NCBI RefSeq assembly: GCF_007558725.1 | Contig: NZ_VLPL01000001.1 | Coordinates: 373,984-437,983 of the forward strand | Source of the DNA: Fluviicola chungangensis | GTDB taxonomy: Bacteria > Bacteroidota > Bacteroidia > Flavobacteriales_D > Crocinitomicaceae | Direction of reading: 5' to 3' | DNA: 64,000 nt | Shown: one piece after another, positions 58,940 to 64,000 of the stretch | Layout: every line of letters begins with the position of its first letter | Numbering within the stretch: the first letter of the stretch is position 1 | Translations under genes and position numbers: made by a program | The notes under the pieces: generated by a model | The model's database searches: none | Told to the model about the DNA's origin: nothing | The model's input: the letters and a program-made list of their open reading frames with translations, nothing else

Positions 58940-59917
58940 ATGAAGCATTTGACGATCATCGTCCCCGACGGTGAAAACAATTTAAGCAGTCTTGTTGGCA
59001 GCTACAAACTATTTTCAAGGGCAAATGATTATTGGAAGGAAAGAGGCGGGGAAGAAATTTTCAAGATTCAGCTTGCCGGGCTTTCCGACCAGGTAGATTT
59101 TTATGAGGGATTATTTTCCGTAAAACCGCATACCACTATTTCGCGCATTTCAAAAACCGACCTGATCATTGTACCTTCCCTGAATCACAACTATTCACAC
59201 ACCTTATCATTGAATGATGCATTGATTTCCTGGATTGAAAAGCAGTACAAGGAAGGTGCTGAAGTAGCAAGTATTTGTACCGGCGCTTTCATCCTGGCGG
59301 CTTCCGGGATGCTCGACGGCAAAAATTGTTCGACCCATTGGAGTGCGGCAGAAGATTTCAGGATGCGATTTCCAAAAGTAAAGCTGCAAACAGACCAGCT
59401 GATCACCGACGAACATGGAATTTACACAAACGGAGGCGCCTATTCATTCCTGAACCTGATTATTTACCTGATCGAAAAATACTACGACAGGCAAACAGCG
59501 ATTTACTGCTCCAAGGTATTCCAAATAGAGCCGGACCGCAAAAGTCAATCCGTCTTTACCATGTTCAGGGGACAAAAGCAACACGATGACGAGGTTGTGA
59601 AAGAAGTTCAAAACTACCTGGAGGAAAATTTCCGCAACAAGATCTCCGTGGAAGAATTATCCACCCGATTTTCCGTCGGGAGAAGGAATTTTGACCGCAG
59701 ATTTATCAAAGCAACCGGGAACACACCGATCGAATACCTTCAGCGCGTCAAAGTAGAATCGGCCAAAAAGTCATTGGAACTAAGCCGGAAAACAGTGAGC
59801 GAAGTCATGTATGAGGTCGGTTATTCCGATCTAAAGGCTTTCCGGGAAGTATTCCGAAAGTTTACGGGAATGTCTCCGGTTGAATACAAAGGAAGGTATA
59901 ACAAAGAAAAAGTTTAA
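58940..59917 (+). CDS. GlxA family AraC-type regulator (DJ-1/PfpI plus HTH)
   Basis: The 325-residue protein joins a DJ-1/PfpI-like domain (residues about 1-195, with the nucleophile elbow ASICTGAFILAASG) to a C-terminal AraC helix-turn-helix pair (about 215-320: ISVEELSTRFSVGRRNFDRRF and SVSEVMYEVGYSDLKAFREVFRKFTG, in part). GlxA-type regulators control accessory metabolism. It starts at 58940 because the earlier ATG at 58901 is inside the promoter. It diverges from the DinB/SRPBCC operon, its likely target. Confidence 0.9.
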   Translation: MKHLTIIVPDGENNLSSLVGSYKLFSRANDYWKERGGEEIFKIQLAGLSDQVDFYEGLFSVKPHTTISRISKTDLIIVPSLNHNYSHTLSLNDALISWIEKQYKEGAEVASICTGAFILAASGMLDGKNCSTHWSAAEDFRMRFPKVKLQTDQLITDEHGIYTNGGAYSFLNLIIYLIEKYYDRQTAIYCSKVFQIEPDRKSQSVFTMFRGQKQHDDEVVKEVQNYLEENFRNKISVEELSTRFSVGRRNFDRRFIKATGNTPIEYLQRVKVESAKKSLELSRKTVSEVMYEVGYSDLKAFREVFRKFTGMSPVEYKGRYNKEKV

Positions 59918-59984
59918 GTAATAAATGATAATTTACTCATAATTAAATACATAACAAATCATTCAATACGGAATTCTATCCGAA

Positions 59985-60890
59985 TCAAAATGCTTCGTCG
60001 ATTAATTCCCGATTGAGCATGGCACCGGTAAGTGTTCCCGCCGCCACTGCGTTGGCAACGGACCGCATCTGGGTCACATTGTCACCACAGGCATAAACTC
60101 CTGGAATACTCGTTTTTTGAAACGAATCGACCTGGATAAAACCCTGTTCGGTAAATGCACATCCTAATTTTTCGGGTAAGTCCGAATGCTGTATAAAAGG
60201 CAGTTTGGTATACATGGCTTTGAGCCTGATGGTCTTCCCGTTTTTGAAATGGACCTGTTCCAAGAAACCACCAACGTGCTCAAATGCATCGATCTCTTCT
60301 TCATTTATGTCTATTCCGTGCTCCCTTAGTTTAGCGGCATGTTCTGCCTTTAGAGTGGATTTTCCGTTCGTAAATAAGGTCAGATCTTTGGTCCAGTTTC
60401 GGATAAGCTTTGAAAATTCAAATGCCATTTCTCCGTTTGCCAGGATTCCTGTTTTCTCGTTCCTTACCTCATAGCCGTGACAATACGGACAATGGATCAT
60501 GGAAATTCCCCAACAGGCAGCTGCTCCCCTGATCGGTAGCATGACGTCTTTGACCCCGGTTGCAAACACCAGTTTCTTAGCCCGGAAAGTTTCCCCGTTT
60601 TCAGTCGTGACGGTGAATCCATCAATTGTTTTCTCTGCACCAATGGCCAAACCGGAGTAAAATTCCACTGTTTTGTATTGCGCTACCTGCTCCCTGGCTT
60701 TCGATGCGATGGCATGCGGTGTTTCACCGTCTTGAGTAATGAAGTTGTGGGAATGCGGTGTTTGCGCATTGCATGGTTTCCCGCTGTCAATAATGAGTAC
60801 ATTTCTGAGCGATCTTCCCAGGGCCATTCCTGCGGAAAGCCCTGCATAGCTTCCACCAATGATGATTGCGTCGTAAATCTTGTTTGTCAT
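59985..60890 (-). CDS. Thioredoxin-reductase-like flavoprotein with CPYC active site
   Basis: The 301-residue protein has FAD-binding IIIGGSYAGLSAGMAL at the start, and the redox pair CPYC (Cys134/Cys137) in IHCPYCHGYEVR, then NADPH-domain-like sequence and a C-terminal VYACGDNVTQMRSVANAVAAG FAD contact. TrxB has CATC at this place; CPYCHGYE-type forms are found in dithiol oxidases such as GliT and HlmI and in many proteins of unknown substrate. The start at 60890 (MTNKIYDAII) is preferred to 60917. Promoter TATATTTG at 60915-60922. Confidence 0.85.
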   Translation of the reverse strand: MTNKIYDAIIIGGSYAGLSAGMALGRSLRNVLIIDSGKPCNAQTPHSHNFITQDGETPHAIASKAREQVAQYKTVEFYSGLAIGAEKTIDGFTVTTENGETFRAKKLVFATGVKDVMLPIRGAAACWGISMIHCPYCHGYEVRNEKTGILANGEMAFEFSKLIRNWTKDLTLFTNGKSTLKAEHAAKLREHGIDINEEEIDAFEHVGGFLEQVHFKNGKTIRLKAMYTKLPFIQHSDLPEKLGCAFTEQGFIQVDSFQKTSIPGVYACGDNVTQMRSVANAVAAGTLTGAMLNRELIDEAF

Positions 60891-60914
60891 GTTGCTAAAA
60901 GTTTGTTTGTCCGG

Positions 60915-60953
60915 CAAATATACACTTTTTTATTAATGCAACTAAATTGCATT
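60915..60953 (-). promoter_or_regulatory. Promoter and operator-like palindrome of the CPYC flavoprotein gene
   Basis: Minus-strand TATATTTG (60915-60922) is a full -7 element. The palindrome AATGCAA-N5-TTGCATT (60935-60941 and 60947-60953) covers the expected -33 region. A repressor bound there would block the promoter. The regulator is unknown. Confidence 0.6.
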
Positions 60954-61002
60954 AAAGTAATTTGGTTAAAAAAATGGCACGAATAATTAGAAGCTTCCTG
61001 AC

Positions 61003-61677
61003 TCATTCCCTTATTTTCGAATCGAGCAAATCTTCCATTACGGGATCACGGTACTTTAAATGCCTGACAGCAGCATTGGCCGTTTTCAGGTTCATTATCA
61101 AAATGACCAGTCCACCGATCCGAACGGCCATAAAAATATACAAGATAAAACCTCCCACCAATCCACCCATCAAAGCAAGCAAAGCAATGAGCGTGCAGAA
61201 AGAGAAAACCGCAAACCCTAGATAAAAACCCCAGGGTTTTCCTTGTCCTACAAATACCGCACTTAAAATATACAAGACAAAAACAATGAGATTCATACTG
61301 AATACAATGGTTCCCACTCCGCTCCATTCTAAGAAAATTCCCATATCAATTCCCCCCGCAATCAGAGCGAAGGCAGAGATAATCCAAAAATAAGTACTTG
61401 TTTTCTTCAATTCTTTTACCGGATGTGAAACATTTACCCGGCTGTGGTATCCGTCTACAATGACATCCAGTGTAACCGGTTTTTCAGACAATTTCAGGGT
61501 CAGTGTTCCCAAATCGGAAGGAAGTGAGATGCCTTTCAGCAATTTGGCCGCCCCTTGAACGGAGCCGATGAGTTCATCGTTAAAATAGACATTCACTTGT
61601 TTGTAGCCTCGTGTCCATTGAACCACTAAATATTCATTGGGCCTTTGCGTCATCGGGTATTTTTTTTCGAAATCCAT
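61003..61677 (-). CDS. Membrane protein with N-terminal beta domain, 224 aa
   Basis: I do not recognise a named family. The N-terminal 100 residues form a beta-like domain (NEYLVVQWTRGYKQVNVYFN, LTLKLSEKPVTLDVIVDG), followed by about four membrane spans (about 97-115, 120-142, 148-168, 172-197) and a basic C-terminus. No catalytic motif is seen. It is in a single unit with no operon partner. It could be a small membrane sensor or lipid-associated protein. Confidence 0.7.
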   Translation of the reverse strand: MDFEKKYPMTQRPNEYLVVQWTRGYKQVNVYFNDELIGSVQGAAKLLKGISLPSDLGTLTLKLSEKPVTLDVIVDGYHSRVNVSHPVKELKKTSTYFWIISAFALIAGGIDMGIFLEWSGVGTIVFSMNLIVFVLYILSAVFVGQGKPWGFYLGFAVFSFCTLIALLALMGGLVGGFILYIFMAVRIGGLVILIMNLKTANAAVRHLKYRDPVMEDLLDSKIRE

Positions 61678-61776
61678 TAGGTATATTGAAAGGTATTGAT
61701 TCTATTATTGAATTTTATTGACCACTGCCAAGCAAAGGGACACTCCCTATGAGAATTTTTTATCATCCTAATCCGT

Positions 61777-62346
61777 TTAACGAACCGGTGGAGAGATTGC
61801 TGAACTCTCTACAACCAGGATCCATTTATGTCCGAGTTCATAGCTGGTTTTTCGCGTTCCGATATACATAATCGAAAGACAAATCGCTTCCAATGATCCC
61901 AAAACAATTGCTCCGGAAGCAACAGATTCCCGATTTCCTTTTGCTGCCTCGATGGGAAGTGCGATCAGGCCAACAGCCCCGCCCATTCCCGCCAACGTCG
62001 CCGGTAAAGCCAATTTGCGTCTATTCATTTTATCGTACTCGAGTTTTATCACCTGATGAATCGGGATCATAAATGTGGTATCGCTGTAAGTTTGACCCAC
62101 CCATTTCCTGGAACGAATAGTCAGGGAAGTGTCGTTAAGTACTCCTAACTGGCAATAATCAAACTTTCCCAAGGTAGTGGTCACAGTCACTGCATAGGTC
62201 AGATTCAATTCTTTTGTCTGTTTTTTTCTGAATTTATTATGAAGAATGAGTTTCTGCTGCCCGAAGAGATTCAGGGATAAAAGAAGTAACAGCAGGCTGA
62301 GGACAGTCTTTCGGTACTCTTTTGGCGGAGATAAAATGCGTTTCAT
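61777..62346 (-). CDS. Secreted hypothetical protein, 189 aa
   Basis: I do not recognise the family. After the signal (about 1-30; LLLLLLSLNLFGQ) a beta-rich part follows (LYNLTYAVTVTTTLG-like: ELNLTYAVTVTTTLGKFDY) with two possible hydrophobic segments at about 116-130 and 142-160. The frame is open to 62382, but Met at 62346 gives the more usual signal. It stands alone on the minus strand. Confidence 0.6.
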   Translation of the reverse strand: MKRILSPPKEYRKTVLSLLLLLLSLNLFGQQKLILHNKFRKKQTKELNLTYAVTVTTTLGKFDYCQLGVLNDTSLTIRSRKWVGQTYSDTTFMIPIHQVIKLEYDKMNRRKLALPATLAGMGGAVGLIALPIEAAKGNRESVASGAIVLGSLEAICLSIMYIGTRKTSYELGHKWILVVESSAISPPVR

Positions 62347-62455
62347 TGTCAGATGGATTTTCAAATTAAGGGTAGATCGCATAAAAATAAATGTTCTCTC
62401 CTAGAAATAATCGTATTCCTTCTTTTTTTCCCGGTTTGAGACTATTTAATACTAT

Positions 62456-63016
62456 TTATTTCCGGGATTCTCTTGCCGAAAAATCTTCTTCCAAAATAGC
62501 GTAAAAGTAACTGTCCACCCATTCCCCTCGGATCGGCAATTTCTTCTTCGTTCGCCCCTCCCGAATCATTCCAACTTTTTCAAGTACACGAACCGACCCG
62601 TAATTTTCAACAGCGCAACCGGCTTCGACCCGGTGCAGGTCCAATTCCGAGAAACAAAATTCCAATATGCGCTGCAGGGCTTCCGTGGCGTACCCGTTTC
62701 CCCAATGATCTTTGTGGAGCTTATACCACACTTCTCCGGATCTGTAATTTGGTACTCCCAGATTCTTCAATCCAATCAACCCGACAAACTGCTTATAACA
62801 CTCAATCTTAAAGACATAGCGTGTTCTGGGTTCCAGTTCCCGCATTCCAATCCAATCTGCCAGCATGGTTTCAGTTACGGAAATATCAGCAGGAATTCCC
62901 ATTGTATTGAACTCATCGGTTTCAGGCAGGGAATGAAGTATATGAATTTGATGCAGATCTTCCAATTCCAATTCTTTGAGGGTTAATTTGGTGGTTTGCA
63001 GTGTAAATTCGTTCAT
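62456..63016 (-). CDS. GNAT family acetyltransferase, RimJ/RimL type
   Basis: The 186-residue protein has the RimJ/RimL fold: NEFTLQTTKLTLKELELEDL at the start, GEVWYKLHKDHWGNGYATEALQ (quoted in part, AcCoA loop HWGNGYATEA) and VENYGSVRVLEKVGMIREG. The frame extends to 63109, but the Met at 63016 (MNEFTLQTT) comes just after the upstream gene's stop at 63021 and is the better start. It forms an operon with that lipoprotein gene. Confidence 0.87.
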   Translation of the reverse strand: MNEFTLQTTKLTLKELELEDLHQIHILHSLPETDEFNTMGIPADISVTETMLADWIGMRELEPRTRYVFKIECYKQFVGLIGLKNLGVPNYRSGEVWYKLHKDHWGNGYATEALQRILEFCFSELDLHRVEAGCAVENYGSVRVLEKVGMIREGRTKKKLPIRGEWVDSYFYAILEEDFSARESRK

Positions 63017-63020
63017 GGAA

Positions 63021-63473
63021 TTAGTTATTCTTTCGTTTACTTTCCCAATTTGTCTGTGCTTTGTTGAAAAAGTCATGTACGCGGGTACTGTCTTTATCAA
63101 TGTACACATTGAAAGAACTTCCGTCTGTTTTATACACCGTCACAAAGGAAGCATAGGTCAATTTGGTGTGATTATCTGTTTGGGACAAGGAATCAATCTC
63201 ATTCCCGAAAAGAGCGGAATGAATTTCTTTCTTCCCGTCTTCGATCCAGTAAGAGGCAATCCTGCGATTTGTAATAAAATTCCCGGATTTTGTCACGTCA
63301 TCAAACCCACTGTTGCATTCAAACATTTCCATTTCTTCCCCGGGGTCCAAAATCCCTAATTCTTCGATGAAGGTGCGTTCGCCGGTCTCCAGGTTGTTTT
63401 CCGTTTTGTCTTCGGCACAAGCACTGAATATTCCAATCGAAATGAACCAAAAAAGGATGTGTATGTGTTTCAT
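63021..63473 (-). CDS. Hypothetical lipoprotein, 150 aa
   Basis: I do not recognise the family. A lipoprotein signal (GIFSACAE, Cys about residue 19) precedes a soluble domain with GILDPGEEMEMFECNSGFDD, an internal beta pattern ASYWIEDGKKEIHSALFGNE and a basic C-terminal end. It is followed by the acetyltransferase gene four bases later on the same strand. The role is unknown. Confidence 0.65.
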   Translation of the reverse strand: MKHIHILFWFISIGIFSACAEDKTENNLETGERTFIEELGILDPGEEMEMFECNSGFDDVTKSGNFITNRRIASYWIEDGKKEIHSALFGNEIDSLSQTDNHTKLTYASFVTVYKTDGSSFNVYIDKDSTRVHDFFNKAQTNWESKRKNN

Positions 63474-63681
63474 CTTTCCTATTCTTTACAAGGCATTCAA
63501 CACTAAGAATACCTGATTACAAGAATACGCATTTTTTAGCGGGGAGATCCCAAAGCTTTTAGAAGCATCAGGCTTTTCAAGATAACGTTTATACTCCTTG
63601 GTTTTCGAAACCATATCAGGCCCCTCTTCCCTTCTTTATCAAAATGCACTCCCATCCGCAGCGTTTGGTCAGCAGAGAAGT

Positions 63682-64000
63682 TTAATGGATGATTTGTTTC
63701 AAATGGTACTCCAAATGGTCCACATAATCAACCATCAGAAATTTCAAATCAGAAAGCTGTCCGTCCGGAAGAATGATTTCAGTTTTCAAAGCTGTTTCCG
63801 TTTGTTGCCGCATTACCTGGTTAATCCTTTTGTTTAAGGCAAGCCACAATGAAAGCAATTCACCGGTTTCGGCGTGCTGGTAGTCATTTGCAATCACCAG
63901 GTGATCCTGTTCATACTTTCGGATCCGATACGGTGTTTCTGCAAACTGAATTTCCGTAAAACGCTGCAGGTTGTTGATTCCCGAATCGATCAAATGGCCT
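63682..64000 (-). CDS. DinB-like protein, partial (cut by window end)
   Basis: The visible 105 residues are the C-terminal part of a DinB-type protein that begins outside the window (GHLIDSGINNLQRFTEIQF... at the edge, ending VDYVDHLEYHLKQIIH). Likely metal ligands are the His of GHLIDS and of EYHLKQI. It is the third DinB-like gene of the window. The 200 bases before its neighbour (63474-63681) hold only a 39-codon open frame (63536-63655) that I do not trust. Confidence 0.8.
   Translation of the reverse strand, partial: GHLIDSGINNLQRFTEIQFAETPYRIRKYEQDHLVIANDYQHAETGELLSLWLALNKRINQVMRQQTETALKTEIILPDGQLSDLKFLMVDYVDHLEYHLKQIIH

Noticed and set aside
63536-63655. 39-codon minus-strand frame (MGVHFDKEGKRG...)
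   Set aside because: No family, no promoter, in a short gap; probably chance.

Overview
The window is a 64-kb chromosomal segment of a Bacteroidota bacterium, most probably of the order Flavobacteriales (a Fluviicola/Crocinitomicaceae-like organism would fit; this is inference). The sequence signs are: promoters with the Bacteroidota -7 element TAnnTTTG instead of TATAAT, few Shine-Dalgarno sequences, a type IX secretion sorting domain on extracellular proteins, a Rho factor with a long Q/N-rich insertion, an Mpl ligase, DUF4199 proteins and WG-repeat proteins. I see no rRNA, tRNA, CRISPR array, prophage or insertion sequence.

Region 1 (1-20 kb) is mostly housekeeping: the end of uvrA, a DctA-like symporter, rho, mpl, a 1791-residue secreted repeat protein, a FAD oxidoreductase, a TatA-like protein, efp, an alpha/beta hydrolase, and a polyamine pair made of a SpeD-SpeE fusion gene overlapping a ureohydrolase gene. 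Region 2 (20-36 kb) holds a propeller/SpoIIE phosphatase sensor, an NlpC/P60 hydrolase, a CtpA protease with a DUF1573 lipoprotein, a plus-strand operon (YrdC-like, glutamine amidotransferase, SpmA-SpmB-like fusion, small protein, GNAT), and a minus-strand set (M50 protease, Smr protein, membrane protein) next to a WD40 gene coupled to a ComA homologue.

Region 3 (36-57 kb) is accessory in character and almost all on the minus strand: TPR and WG repeat proteins, many small lipoproteins, a luciferase-like oxidoreductase, acetyltransferases, a CPBP protease, a TetR-headed operon, a PQQ-type sugar dehydrogenase with a T9SS tail, small DUF1801/YdeI/DinB proteins and a GH92 mannosidase. Two decayed genes were found by reading the gaps: a HEAT-like protein with an internal deletion (40892-41187) and a WG-repeat remnant (44348-44494). 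Region 4 (57-64 kb) has a membrane-anchored LuxR regulator with a DUF4199 partner, a DinB/SRPBCC operon divergent from a GlxA-type AraC regulator, a CPYC flavoprotein behind a palindromic operator-like site, and further small membrane and lipoproteins.

I did not find a clear new multi-gene system. The most unusual items are the 18-repeat giant protein, the triplicated terminator-like repeat with compensatory stem changes, a protein that is little more than a signal peptide plus a T9SS sorting domain, the lone ComA homologue coupled to a WD40 protein, and the small frameshifted reading frame upstream of the LuxR gene.
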